Shown here: positions 1 through 12,170 of the stretch, piece by piece
Numbering within the stretch: position 1 is the first letter of the stretch
How the letters are laid out: the number at the start of each line of letters is the position of its first letter
Origin: Cymbidium sinense
Taxonomy: Eukaryota; Streptophyta; Magnoliopsida; Asparagales; Orchidaceae
Assembly: GCA_021442155.1 (NCBI GenBank)
Contig: CM038215.1
Span: forward strand, 213,894,982-213,958,981
Direction of reading: 5' to 3'
Length of the DNA stretch: 64,000 nt
Program-made: the position numbers and the translations under genes
Notes under the pieces: model-generated
Database searches by the model: none
What the model saw: the letters and a program-made list of their open reading frames with translations, nothing else
Told to the model about the DNA's origin: nothing

Positions 1-3000
1 TTGAAATTGGAATCCAAAAGCCTAGTAATGTCTTGCCACACAAACCCATTTTCTTCACACACTAGAATAATTGGCTAAGGATTCTAAAAGCTAGGTTCTG
101 ATTTTCGTGATATTATGATGATGTTGAAATGTGAAATGTCATTTTATTATTTTGTGGTGTACTGTTTTAGACTGGATGGTTAAGATTGATTGTCGTTAGT
201 CTGGATGATAGGATGTTATTCTTAAAATTAACATTATCTTCTGCAAGGGACTGTGCTAAAAGGGACTGCCATCTAATAAATTTATAAAAGTATTGTTTGC
301 TTGCAGGTGCTAAATAGTTCCTTAGCAAAGCCTAATATGATATGTGGACTTGGCAAGTAATGAATGTTAAGCTCATATGTTTGTAAAATATAATTGTTGT
401 GTTTTTTTTTTTTTTCCTAACATTTGTATTATAGGGCTAAGAATTTATTTTTGAATTTAAAAATGTAAATTTTAGCTTAGAATTATGTTAGGATTTATAG
501 TGTCTAGGATTAGCAGGAGCTAACCCTACCAAGAGATGGTGTAGAGGTCCCCTATGAAGCCCAATGGAGGTCCCTGAAGAAGGAGATAAGGCCAATAGAT
601 CTAAACTTGTAGTTATAGGCTAAATATAAGAGCGAGCTACTTGATTTGCTCTTTCTTCTGGGGTGTATAGTAGTACCTAGATGCATTGGCATTTCTTTTA
701 ATTAAAATTGGCTTGATTTATTTTGGGTGTGCAATAGAATTAATCTACTTTTTTAGGTTTCTTTCTATGTTATGTTTTCTGTGATGACTGTCTGGATGTT
801 GGCTCATAAAAAAGAAAATTTAAACCCAATTAAATCTAATCAACTCAAACACAAAAATTATGAAATTCAAAACCTCACATAAACTAAAGCCCTAGGAATA
901 ACTTAAAATTAATTAGAAATAATTAGCTCTCGAAAATCATGCAATCATATTGCTCTCAACTCTTGAATTGGACACTTCACCTGTTGCACATAAGGGGCAT
1001 CTAATTAGTGAGGATGATCGCCTTCTTGGGAAACTCTGCTTTCCATTATTAATTTGGCCCATGACTTTCTTCTAATTACATACCATGTAGGCATAAATTG
1101 CATCCCATGGGCTAAAATAATTATTGAGTCAAATTGTATAAAAGATGAAAAATGTATATTAGTTAGTGCATTTCTTACCCTACATGATCTTAGAGATTAT
1201 GAAGTGAGTCTAGGTTCTTAGATTCATTTCTTAAAAATACAATAGCCTAGCCATCTTGCATAGATAATACTTGGAGACATGAATTTAAAATGTGCTTAGT
1301 TGGTGTTAGTTGGCAACCCCATCAGGTGAGTTGTAAGTTTAAAAGAGTCAGGGATATGTTAGTTCCCTCAAGTGAGAGGAATGATCGATAATTCTCAAAA
1401 TGGAACTAGGTGGAGCATCTAACTTAGGTTAGAAGCATATATAGACTTAAGTTCTAAAGCATCCTCCTTGTATTAAGTTTTCAACCCTAAGTATTTATGT
1501 AGTCTTGTGCTTCTAGAATTTAAGCCCTAGACTTTTAAGAAAATATTAACTTAAAATCTAAATTAAATTTCAAAATTTAAAACCCAATGATTGGATAGTT
1601 GAAATGCCTACTAAGCATCGTAATATCAACAGGCATTTCCTACTTCATCCTGTTTGGCCTCTTAAAAGAATTCTTTCCACTTTGGATCATTTCGAATTAA
1701 AATTCCAAATATCATTCCTTTGAAAACCAACTTAGAACTCTATAGAAATAATATCTTATTTCCTTAATCAAGAGTATTCTTAGAAAAAGACCCTTCTTCT
1801 TGAGATGTAATTAACTATAGGGGCTTGCCATTATAGGGAACCATGAACTTAATTTAAAATAAACATTGTTCTACTTTCTATGTAGTTTAGGGAAAACATC
1901 TTTGGTGCATGAAAGATTCATTAGCCTTAGGAGTATTTTATTAAATGATCAAATCCATTATAGGATAACATGTTTATCTTCTAGGATTATATGCTTATTC
2001 CTTAATGATTCATTTGATCATCCAAGTAAAAAATTTCTATACTCTATGTGCTGTCATTAATTTTCCCCACACATATCATACCCTACATGATCATAGGGAT
2101 TAGGGACTGACTCTATGTTCTTAGATTCTTTCTTAAAATAAAATAGCCTAGCCATCTTACATGCATAAGACTAAGCATCATGGATTTAAAATTTGCTTAG
2201 GTGGTGTTAGCTGGCAGTCCTTCTAGGCATGTTATAAGTCTAGAAGAGCCAAGGATATGTTTATCCCCTCAAATGAGAGAAAGAGCCAATAATTCTTGAA
2301 AAGTGAAACTAAGTCGAGCATTTAACTTATGTTAGAAGAATTTATGAACTTAGGTTCTGAAGCTTCCTACTAGTAAGCCTTTAATAGGCATTCATTTCTG
2401 TAGTCTCATGCTGCTAAAATCTAAGTCCTAGATTTCTAATAAAATGTCAACTCAAAATTCTATTTAAATTCCAAAGTTTAAAGCCCAATGATATAATAGT
2501 TGAAATGTCTACTGGACATCCCATTATCATTAGGTATTTCCCTACTTAATCTTGATTTGCATTCAAAATAAGTCCTTCCACTTTACAGTATTCCCTTTCA
2601 AAATTCTAGATTATCATTTTCTTTTGAAACCAACTTAGAAATCCATAGAAATAATAGCTTATTTCTTTAATCAAGAGTATTCTTAGGAAGAGATTCTTCA
2701 TTCCTAAGATGTAATCAAGTCTAAGGGCTTTCCCTTCTAGAAAACTACGAACTCAGTTTAAAATAAACCATGCTTTACTTTCCATACATTTCAGTGGAAA
2801 ACTCTCTAGTACATTAAAGACTTATTAACCTTAGGAGCCTTTTATTAAATGTTCAAATCCATTATAGGATAACATGTTTATCTCTCAAAATTATATGTTT
2901 ACTCCTTAATGATGCATTTGATCATCCAAATAAGAAATTCCTAAATTTTAAGTTGTGTCACTAATTTTTTTCTAAGAGATATTTTATGCAACTCCACTAC

Positions 3001-3237
3001 GGAATGGTTCCTCTCTCCAACTTTAGAAATAAGATATAATTTCTATATATCAACAATGTACATGTGTTTTCACGAGTCAAGATTGTCTTTCTTTAGTTGA
3101 ATATCTCTCCATTTCACCCTTGGTAGAGTATATTCAATATCCATGAAAAGAGAGAGTATAAAACTTTTTCACTTGTTAAAATCAAGTGAGATGGTTCTGT
3201 AATTCTTGTATTTTTAGAAAAATATCATTTGAATTAA
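1..3237 (+). repeat. 5' LTR (3' part) of Tat-lineage gypsy element
   Basis: This stretch has no credible gene. It matches, in the same order, 16,600-16,735 plus 24,012-24,118 and also 27,113-30,790, which mark it as part of one long LTR family. It runs up to an initiator-Met primer site at 3,243, so it is the downstream part of the 5' LTR; the left part lies before the window. It carries an internal duplication: the segment around 1,176-2,060 recurs at 2,079-2,985 with a period of about 903 bp. The exact LTR end is uncertain by about 10 bp because the terminal bases are an A-rich run. Confidence 0.75.
1176..2985 (+). repeat. Tandem duplication inside the 5' LTR, ~903-bp period
   Basis: The phrase taccctacatga occurs at 1,176 and 2,079. 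The sequence that follows stays alignable for about 900 bp in both, with matching landmarks such as aagagtattcttag and ggataacatgtttatct. The two copies are diverged, so the duplication is old. LTR copy B has a related but longer duplication (27.34-30.79 kb). Confidence 0.75.
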
Positions 3238-3242
3238 AAAAA

Positions 3243-3256
3243 AATCAGAGCCATAA
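3243..3256 (+). other. Primer binding site, initiator-Met tRNA
   Basis: The sequence aaatcagagccata matches the 3' end complement of plant initiator-Met tRNA (tggtatcagagcca) over its TCAGAGCCA core; the first bases have decayed to A. It lies directly after the LTR end and before the gag leader, where a retrotransposon minus-strand primer site is expected. Confidence 0.7.
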
Positions 3257-3825
3257 CAAAATTGGCTAAAATTTTCAAGCGGGTCAAAAGCTTTTCTTTT
3301 GACTATATTTTAGTTATTATTAATTATGATTTACTTAAAATTTTTAGTTTTACAAATAGAAAATGGTCAAATAACTCATCTTCACGGCTACATCCAAAAT
3401 TAGCTTTTTTGTGGACAATAGGTTGTTGATGGCTCTGTTATCAAGTTTTGAGCTAGATTTAAAACTTAAACATTATAGCTAATGGAGAGGCATTAGCTCC
3501 TGTTAGTGAGGCTCCTATTAGTGAGGTGACTATTAAAAATAAACAACCTATTTTGAAATTCTTCAGTGTACCTCATTATGCCCTTGCTGAAGCCAGGAAA
3601 GTTGGTACTCAATCACTAAGAGGGTCTAGATGAGTCCTGCTTGTAAGAATATCAAGTTGCCTACTTTGGAAGCATTGGTTAATCCTTTCCTTTCTATTAC
3701 CTTTAAAATAAGGTCCACTTCTAAGCCCCTTGAAATTACCAAAAGCCAAAAGAATAATAGGGTGTGAAGGCTTAGGAGGATAACCTTTATGGAAAGGAAA
3801 CAAAAAACAATATTTAGAAATAAAA

Positions 3826-4920
3826 TTGGCTAGGGAGAAGGATGGATATACCCTCTCTAATACTTCCCCTCTTTTAAGAGGAAGTAGATATCACCCTCTT
3901 TTTGCAACCCAAGAAGGGGAGGATGTATCCAGGATAGCAAGTTCTCCATCTCGTCCCTTTATCCATGAAAATAAGAAAAGTTTTAAAATGCTGAACAGAG
4001 AAACACATGGTAGGCTACGCCAGATCCTACATAGAATACCTAGACCCTCCTCTCTCACTAAGGAGGAGTTACTCAGGGCTATGAAGGATCAAGCATAAAA
4101 GAACCTTGAAAAAGAAATCCTAGGGAAATTTGCCACTTTCTAGCACAAAGGGGAAGGGAAGGCGGTTCCCCCTATTAGAAGAAAACCTTCATATCATGCT
4201 CCTATTGTACTAGAGTGATATCATCGCCTAAGAAAATCATTGACTTGGCATACAAATAAGGTCATTAGTTTAGAAAAAGATAGAATCTTCCCTAAGAAAC
4301 TAAATAAAAAAAAGTCTATGTTAGGAAAGCTCCATTGGCCCTTGAACTTAGAGTTCCTTCACCACCTACATCATTAGAAAGAGAGCACATCACTAGGCCT
4401 ATTTTAGATAGGCCTTCATCATCTTCACCTAGGCCTTGAGCTAAAGGGCCATTACCATCTCATGTTTCCAGTAGGAGAATAGAGTCCCTTCATCTATCTC
4501 CATATGATAGAGAGATCACGGATAAGTGACACCTTGGCTTGAGAGCTACACTTGATATAGAGGAAGTCTCTATTATCCAAGAGGTTCCAAAGGGTGAAGC
4601 ATCTGAGGTAAAGCCCATGGATTTGGTAGATGAGTCTGATGTCATCCTTGATAGTAGCGGTGTTTTATTTTATCTGACAGAGAATGAAATGGAGAACCTT
4701 GAGGATGTTGAAAATAAAAAAATAAAAAAATAAAAAAATAAAAGAAGATTTTGATTTATAACATGATGATTTACTTGATGATGACTCAAGGTTGCCTGTG
4801 GTACATATCTACATGGTAGATACAAGAGCTTCAAAAAAGGAGCATGATGAGACATAAGAAAATATTATAACTGATCTACTCAGCAACTAATTTTTCAACC
4901 ATAAATGAAGGATGATTAGA
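3826..4920 (+). pseudogene. Decayed gag N-terminal region, Tat element
   Basis: Two short open stretches (3,826-4,098 and 4,539-4,733) lie between the PBS and the gag core. They encode polar, charged sequence with no motif I recognise. Position and orientation fit the N-terminal part of gag, or a leader ORF, of the surrounding element. Several stops separate them from the gag core. A lysine/AAAT-rich slip tract at about 4,710-4,745 ends the second stretch. Confidence 0.45.
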
Positions 4921-4925
4921 TTTCT

Positions 4926-6228
4926 ATGATGGAAAAGAAGATGAAAGAGATGATTTCCACCATGAAATCACTCCAAAACATGATCCCTTCTTCTTCACAC
5001 CCTCATCCTATAGAACAACCTGAAGCAACCCATCCCATTGAGGTGACAAGGTTCAGCTTAGACGAATATCATCAAGAGCACAAGCATGAAATGATATACC
5101 CCCTATAACGAACTTGAAGTCCTTGGTGGAAATAGCAAGTCAAAGAATCTTTAGCATAGTCATGAGGTTCAACTTTGATTCCAAAGGGTAGACCATATCT
5201 TGAGGAATATGAATCCATTGCATATCCTAAAAGATTTGTATGTCATTTTAAAGTATTTGATGGGATTAAAAACCTCAAATAACATCTAGCTCACTTCCAT
5301 GCAAGTTGATGTAATGTTAGTGGGAGATGCTATGTTATTTAGATAGTTCATTAGTAGCTTGACCAGAGTTGCTTTTGACTGGTATGTGGAATTATCAAAT
5401 GGTTCAATGCACACTTTCACTGAACTGGAAAATATGTTCATGAAAAGATTCATGGGCACCCAACACCACATTATTGTATGAGAGTTAGTGCTAGAAAAGC
5501 TAAATCCTGATGAGTCCCTAGTGGATTATATTTTGAGATGGAGAATTTTAAGTCTTAAGTGTGAGGCTCAGTTGCAAGAGGAGCATGTTATTGAGATCTT
5601 CCTCCAAAACATTCATGGTCTTGTGGCTTTCTTGCTAAAAGGCTTTAAATTAAAACTTTTGAAAAACTCTTAAACAAGCCTCCAGCTTGCAAGAAGAGGC
5701 TCCTAGGATGACATTCTTAAAAGACCACTCTTCCATAAAGCAATCAAAACCTAGGAAGCTATTAGAAAAGAAAGCTGACAATGTCTCTATAGTGGATAAA
5801 ACAAAAGGCCCCCATTCAGATATAGGTTGAGTGGCCTTTATCCTTTAGGCCACCATAGCAGCATGTATCACCTTCCCCCAAGAAGATTCCAACTAGACCT
5901 TTTAGTGAAAGAATAAACCATACTTATTCTCTCAAATGAGAGACGGTGATGATGATCTTCAAGAATTTAAGAAAGAAGCCATATTTTAAATTTCACGAAA
6001 GAGGAAGTTAGAGAAGTTAGAATGAATGACCCTAACTATTACGTGTACCACCAAATGTTAGGGAATACTATTAAAGACTATTTCACCTTCAAAGATTGGC
6101 TCAAAAGGAACTATAAAAAGGGGCTGGTGATAATTCCAGAAGAATACCTTATGGGCCTTGGACAAGGGTCTATTAAGGTAATTATAGGTGATTCCACTTA
6201 TTATACTCATTCTTCTTCAAATGAATGA
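4926..6228 (+). pseudogene. Decayed gag core and C-terminal region, Tat element
   Basis: Open pieces at 4,926-5,108, 5,350-5,673 and 6,022-6,228 match the retrotransposon gag capsid family. The piece near 5,375 reads FDWYVELSNGSMHTFTEL, the usual W-Y-x-L plus acidic helix of that domain, followed by PDESLVDYILRW. The piece at 6,022-6,228 (NYYVYHQMLGN, FKDWLKRNYKKG, IIPEEYL) has a sister copy at 21,150-21,350, which confirms it as a conserved gag C-terminal segment of this family. Stops and frame changes break it, so no gag protein can be made. Confidence 0.72.
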
Positions 6229-6939
6229 GATATAATCTTATTCCATTCTTCTAAAAAATATTTACTATTTTTTTTTTAAAATGCATTCCAAGATTAGATG
6301 AAGACCCAAAGGAAGATCATCCAAATTGATCCATCGAAGTCTAGAGAGTTAGTTCCACCTCAACCTAATTCAGTATCTTTAGCTACTCATATTATTAGAG
6401 AGTGGTGAGGGAGGGACATCTTCTATACATGATAGAGTTTTGTATGATAAGGATGGAAAGGCTAAGCCTTACACTCATTTTTCATTATGTACTCATTTTA
6501 ATGAAATAAATAAAAAAAATCTGCCTCTAAAGCCATTTTTTACATTTATGTTATATTTGATGAATGTGTTATTGAAAATGTAGAAAAAGGAAAATATCAA
6601 AATGAAATTTCCCATGATGATGTGTTTTGTGAACTAGGGTCAGACCTTGATAGTCCTATGGACGATTTACAATGCAATCCTATCAGCATAGAGATAGAAT
6701 TATCATACTCTGACCAATCTCTAGAAAAGAACATGATGAGGGCTAGGTTGATACAACCCTTAGAGTTATCACTAAAGTAAATCTCTGTAGTAGGAAGGTT
6801 TTGCCACCTCATCTACCTCTTCTTCCTAAAGATAAAAAAAGCAAATTGTTGATCAAGGTTAGAGCCTTTGCAGCCAGAGCCGGTAGTCAGGCTTGATTAT
6901 CTTAAAGTATCCCTTATTGTATCAAAAGAAATGAGAGAA

Positions 6940-7310
6940 TCATTAGTATAGGTATTACTCGACCCAAACATATGTCTAACTCAGTTAGCAACAACTTCTA
7001 CATATGAGGCTTGCTACTTTAAGGAGATCTATAGAGTTATTTTCTCTGATAAAAATCTACTTTTGGGGACCACTGATCATAACCGGCCCCTTTATATTTC
7101 TATCAAAGTAGAAAACATCAAATTATCAAGAATTCTGGTAGACCCTGACACTTTAATCAATATTATAAATTCTAGAACATTATCATTCTTGAAAATTGAT
7201 ACTAAAAAACTCAGCTTAGATAAGATTTTAGAGGGATTGAAGACTAAAGCTAAATTCCAGATTATTGACTTAGAGACATCCTCCAGTGCCCTCTTAGGCA
7301 CACCCTAGAT
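6940..7310 (+). pseudogene. Decayed retroviral-type aspartic protease, Tat element
   Basis: Translation from 7,063 gives the flap-side motif RILVDPDTLINIINSRTL. Tat-clade proteases carry LVDPGSS at the active site in place of the usual D-S/T-G; here the Gly has become Asp, so the enzyme would be inactive even without the stops. The homologous scrap at 22,268 (RVLVDPSVPVNIMTLRTL) supports the assignment. Upstream sequence (TDHNRPLYISI) also matches that scrap. In the living element this enzyme would cleave the gag-pol polyprotein. Confidence 0.75.
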
Positions 7311-8269
7311 TCATGAGCACAGAATGGTTTCTTCTTCACTCCACCACTATAGTAAGTACACAAGGGATAGAGTGGAATACATTATAAAAGGTGACATATA
7401 GCCATTATATGTTTATCAAATTAAACTATATAAAGAAACAATTTGTTATATGCCTAAGAAGAAAGTGCATGATTCTGAGAAATTCAATATTATTGAGGCA
7501 TCAAATAAAATAATAAATAAATAAGAAGAAGAAAAAAGAAAGGAGGAAGAAAAATGAAAAGAACCACCAATGATATAATTGATTTGGAATATAATTCTGA
7601 TGACGATTCCAATCAAAAAGATGCCTCAATAAGTTTGAGATTACACTATAATTAGATAGTGATGAGGAGAAATTCTAGCATTAAAGGATGAACCTAAACT
7701 CTCTACATATAAAAAATTAAAGAAATATATGGACACTTTGACTTTAAATCAAAGTGGCCCCTAACTTATCAGGAGAAGTGGGAAAGTTATCTAAATTCTA
7801 CTCTGTACCCAGATCTTCAAGCTCAGAAGTAGATGTAAAGCTTGAAGATCCATTATCAAATGAAAGAATGGAGCTTCCTTTTGATTGAAATTCTATTTAT
7901 GTTAGAAATTCTATGAAGTGTGGTCTAATTACAAATAATTGGCCTGAAGATATAGCTCAACGCATGGAAAGCTTGTGGAATACTAAAAATAAAAATCCAA
8001 AATCCAAAGCTGGCATTGGGTTTGGTATCATTGGACCTTTAGATCATATGGAACATTGTTTGATGATAAGCAATCATCTAAAATCTGATCAATTATTTGT
8101 AATTCCTTCTAACTCTTTAGAGGAATTTTACCTTGAAACAAAAAAAGAATTTAATGATTGCTTACTAATAAAAGTTAGTTTTGGGTCTTCATCAGTTCCT
8201 AGGTTGATCTCTTTTAAGTCATCAATAGTGGACTTTACTCTTTGAATATAAAGGTTATTTTGCATGGAG

Positions 8270-8893
8270 CTATGATGAAATGTCAAGTTTATCTCTGGAT
8301 GTTGCAGTTCATAAACTAGAGATTAAACCTAATGTAATCCCAGTAAAATAAGCTCCTAAGTGTATGTGTCTAGAAATTGAACAACAAGTAATTATTTAAG
8401 TTAAAAATTTAACTGAAGTTGATTTTATACGAGAAGAAAAATACTTTGATTGGCTAGCTAACGTAGTCCCCATAAACAAAAAGAACGGTCAAATATGCAT
8501 TTGCATTGACTTTAGAGACTTGAATAAGGCATGTCCTACAGATGAGTTCTTATTACAAATACCAGAACTTATGGTGGGCATAGCCACTTTGCATGAGATC
8601 TTTTCATTCATGGATGGATCATCTGGATACAACTAATAAATATGGCTCTAGAGGATGAAAAGCACACAAAATTTAAAACTCCTATAAGGACATTTTGTTA
8701 CACAGTTATGCCATACAGTCTCAAAAATATCAAGATAACTTATCACAAGGCCATTACTAGAATCTTCAACAACTTAATTCATGATCAAGTCGAATGTTAT
8801 ATTGATGCTCTAGTCATTAAAAGTACAAAAAAAGATCATCTATATGATTTACAAATCATTTTCAAATGGTTGCGCCACTATAACTTGAAATGA
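8270..8893 (+). pseudogene. Decayed reverse transcriptase, Tat element
   Basis: Fingers and palm motifs appear in order: NVVPINKKNGQICICIDF with RDLNKACP (about 8,460-8,540), FMDGSSGYN with the following Gln codon changed to TAA (about 8,610-8,637), KTPIRTFCYTVMPYSLKN in the 8,642-8,893 open stretch, and YIDALVIKS in place of the catalytic YxDD motif (second Asp lost to Ala). The order and wording are those of Ty3/gypsy pol. The loss of a catalytic Asp plus internal stops shows it is dead. Confidence 0.85.
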
Positions 8894-9169
8894 ACCCATT
8901 AAAGTGTGTTTCTGGAGTGACTTCAAAAAACTTTTTATGGTTTGTAGTGAGACACTATAGGATAGAGATTTATCCATAAAAGATAAAATCTGTTATAGAA
9001 ATGCCGCCACCTAGGGGCCTTACACAATTAAGATCATTCTAATGAAGCCTCCCATATTTAAAGAGATTCATATCAAACTTAGCAGAAAAATGTAAACCAT
9101 TTGTGGCATTAATAAAGAAGGATACCAAATTTATTTGAGGTGAAAAATGCCAAAATGCATTTGAAAGCT

Positions 9170-9676
9170 TAATATAATACTTGATGAATCCTCCTATTTT
9201 GGCTACTTCAATTTTAGGAAAGCCATTAATTTTATGAGCTATGGCTTTAGATGAATCAATTAGGGCTTTACTATCCCAAGTTAATGAAGAAGAGAAAGAA
9301 AATTTCCTTTATTATTTAAGCCAAAGACTCATTTTGGTAGAAATGAATTATTCGCCTATTGAAAAGCATTGTTTGGCCTTAGTTTTCATCGCTCGGAAAT
9401 TAAGATACTACATGCTTTCTCATAAAAGTAAATTTAATTTCAAGAGTGAATCCATTGTAATATCTTATGACTCACCCGACATTGTGTGGAAGTCTAGCAC
9501 ATTGGCCGATGATTTTATTGCCATTTGAGATTACCTTTATTTCCCTTCGTGTTGTAAAAGGGCAAGTTGTAGCTGACTTCTTAGCAGCACATCCTCTACT
9601 GGAGGGTTCCCCTTTAAATAATGATCTTCTAAATGAGCAGATTATCACATTAGAAGGTGAACCTAATGCTACCTAA
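9170..9676 (+). pseudogene. Decayed Ty3-type RNase H, Tat element
   Basis: The open piece at 9,241-9,528 contains LYYLSQRLILVEMNYSPIEK and LALVFIARKLRYYMLSH, which match the RNase H and connection region of Tat pol. The reading then moves to the frame of 9,467-9,676 (FEITFISLRVVKGQVVADFL, AAHPLLEG), so at least one frameshift separates the halves. In an intact element this domain removes the RNA strand during reverse transcription. Confidence 0.8.
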
Positions 9677-10149
9677 GAATTACATTTTGATGGTGCGGCA
9701 TCATAAAAAAAATTAAAAATTAAATTCGTCTATCCCATGGAAGGCAGGGATTGGATTAATTTTTCATAACTCTAGATAAAAGAACAATGCAATATTCCTA
9801 TCATTTGGTTGAGTCTTGCACATACAATGAAGTTGAATATGAGGCTCTCATAACTGGGTTAGAGCTAGCAATCCTTATTGATATTAAGAATATTAAGATC
9901 TTTGGGGTCTCTCGACTGGTTATAAACCAAGTGAGCGGTGACTATTATAAGCTCTTTAGTTATTATCAATATATAATGAAGTTACTTGAGAAAATTCTAT
10001 ATGTAAGTCTGTATAGGATATCTCTTAAAGATAATTCTATAGTATATGCTTTGGCTAAACTTGTCAAGGAAATTTTATGTCCAGTAAAAGAGTCTATTTC
10101 TATAGAAGTCGAGAATCAACAAATTCTCTCTCTTATAGATTTAGACTAG
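9677..10149 (+). pseudogene. Decayed second (archaeal-type) RNase H, Tat element
   Basis: The motif LHFDGAAS lies at about 9,684, and CTYNEVEYEALITGLELA with the strand IKIFGVSRLVINQVSGDY lies in 9,787-10,149. This matches the additional RNase H of Tat-lineage elements (usual wording DGA, NNEAEYEAL, GDSQLVINQ). The Asp of GDSQ has become Val (GVSR), so a catalytic residue is lost. Its place after the first RNase H and before integrase is diagnostic for the clade. Confidence 0.82.
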
Positions 10150-10346
10150 ATGAACATAAAGTAAAAATGCAAAGGATAGCCACTCTTCCTAAAAGTCAAG
10201 AAGAGTGTGACTGGAGGCAACCACTCATTGACTACTTGAGTAAAGGGAGGCTTCCTAAAGATAAGTTGCTAGCAATTCAAATAAAAGAATGTGCCTTGTT
10301 CTATGCATTAATTAATAAAGCATTATACCTTAGGTCATTCGATTAA

Positions 10347-11400
10347 ATGTGGCTACATTATTTAGACAAGCAAGAAGCTCATAAGATCATAACTGAGGTA
10401 CACTTTGGATTATGTGGTGCTCACCTATCTAGTCCCAAAATGAAATTGGAGATTAGAAGATTTAGATATTATTGTCCATCAATGTTAAATGACTACATAG
10501 AAACTATACGTCACTACCATCAGTGCTAAATACATGGTGTAGTTTTACATTATCCTTCTAATATACTACACCCAATGATTGCCTCTTAGCCCTTTGAGAG
10601 TTAGGGAACTTACATCATATGACCCATAGAACCCTCTTCATCAAAAGGGCATCATTTTATTTTAGCTGCAACATATTATTTTTTTAAAATTGGCTGAAGT
10701 GGTGCCACTGAAAGAAGTAAAAGTATATCATGTGTTAAAATTCTTTTAAGAAAATGTCGTGTATCGATTTTGCATTCCCGGATGAATTATATCCGATAAT
10801 GGCTCATTATTCAAGTCCAAAAAATTAAATCATTTTGCGGCTAGAGACATAATAGATTAGAGATATTCGACCATCTATTACCCTAGGGAAAATGGATTGG
10901 TTGAAGAATTTAACAAAATTCTTGTGAGAATTTTGAAAAAGGTACTTGATGAAAATAAATGCCAATAGCATGAAAAGTTAGTTGAAACCTTATGGGCCTA
11001 CCGAGCCACATACAGGACACCAACTCAGTCTACATCGTATGCTTTGGTTTATGGAATTGAAGTTGTTCTTCCATTACAAGTACAACTACCCTCATTAAGA
11101 ATACAAGTTAATAATAGTGTTATAATAGATCAAAATCACAAACTCCAATTGGAAGAACTTGAAAGCCTTGAAGGAAGAAATTTAAAAGCACAATAAGACA
11201 TTGAACTATACCAAGCATATATGGTTCAAGCACATGATAAATTAGTCCATCCTAGAACTTTTCAAGTATGATACTTGGTCTTGGTTCTTAAATGGCCAAT
11301 CTTAGCTCATCGCAAAATCGAAACAAATTTGAGTCAACTTGGGAAGGCCCTTCTTAATAGCCAATCATAAATAAGTAAGTTCCTTAGTAGGCATCCTTAT
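10347..11400 (+). pseudogene. Decayed integrase, Tat element
   Basis: The N-terminal zinc-binding part is at 10,347-10,529 (EVHFGLCGAHLSSPKM, YYCPSML). The catalytic core is broken; its C-terminal part reads NGLVEEFNKI near 10,890 and LWAYRATYRTPTQSTSYAL then VYGIEVVLPLQ near 10,985-11,085, matching the W-A-Y-R-T and Y-G-x-E-A-V-L-P signatures of plant gypsy integrases. Multiple stops and frame changes are present. About 770 bp of non-coding sequence separates it from the polypurine tract. Confidence 0.8.
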
Positions 11401-12154
11401 AGGGATAGCATAAAGTCATTATGAACCTTTCCTTTTCAAGCTACTCAGATTGGAATTAAGCCATTGAAGGCCCCTTCATATTAGCTAAACTTCATTTGAA
11501 TAGGATTCAAATTCTTGTGACTCCTTTTCTAGTGCAAAACAAAAGAAATTAAGAAGTGGAAAAAATTCATTGAAGGCCCCAATCTTATAGACTATTTAGA
11601 TCAGGAGTTAAGCTCATATGACCCTTGTCTAATAGTCAAAATATTAAGGTTTAGTATTAAGCTATTAAAGCCCCTTCTCCATAGCTTAGCTATTTAAATT
11701 GGAATCAAGTCTCCAAAGACCCCTTCTTAATAGCTAACTAGATAATAGTAAATCCCTTAGTGGTATCTTTCATTGATTAAAATGTCTTGTAGTTTGGATC
11801 ATGAGTAAATGTCCATATTGGCAACCTTTCCAACAACAATTCTCATATAGGAGTAAGTCCCTTGAAGTCATCTTCTCTAAGTACAATGATTGTGTTAGGA
11901 TTAGACCCTTCTTTGATTCTACTCCTAATAGCATCTCAATTATTCTTAAAACTTAGTGAATTTAAGTTCTTAAGAATGAATCATTCTAAATTAAAACAAA
12001 TTTAGGCATGTTTATTCCTATCTTTCACAATCAAATCCAAAACATGATTTGAAATCAAAATTCTGAATTTGAACTCCTTCAAGCTTATCCTTATCGTGTT
12101 GATTACTTTGGTCAACACCAATATGTGCAGTGTACTCTAGCCGATCCACTACAC
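11400..12154 (+). other. 3' untranslated part of the Tat element
   Basis: No open frame or domain is visible between the integrase and the polypurine tract. The phrase aaggccccttc and close variants recur (about 11,345, 11,468, 11,570, 11,670, 11,720), so the stretch may be a degenerate short-period tandem repeat. Confidence 0.45.
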
Positions 12155-12170
12155 ATATTGGGGGTACATT
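12155..12170 (+). other. Polypurine tract of the Tat element
   Basis: The sequence attgggggtacatt sits directly before the start of the 3' LTR at 12,171. A short G-run followed by TACATT next to the LTR is typical of plant Ty3/gypsy plus-strand primer sites. Confidence 0.65.

Larger units (their letters stand above)
3243..12170 (+). mobile_element. Internal region of decayed Tat-lineage Ty3/gypsy retrotransposon
   Basis: The order of domains is PBS, gag, aspartic protease, reverse transcriptase, RNase H, a second archaeal-type RNase H, integrase and polypurine tract. The double RNase H ahead of the integrase is the established signature of the Tat clade (Ogre/Retand-type) of Ty3/gypsy elements. 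Every domain is interrupted by stops and frameshifts, so the copy is non-autonomous. Several stops look like C-to-T decay, for example the Gln expected after GYN in RT is TAA near 8,635. Domains are listed separately. Confidence 0.88.

Noticed and set aside
3243..12170. Endogenous pararetrovirus considered because of RT and RNase H
   Set aside because: Long LTRs, PBS, polypurine tract, integrase and the double RNase H identify a Tat Ty3/gypsy retrotransposon; there is no movement-protein or coat-protein signature.
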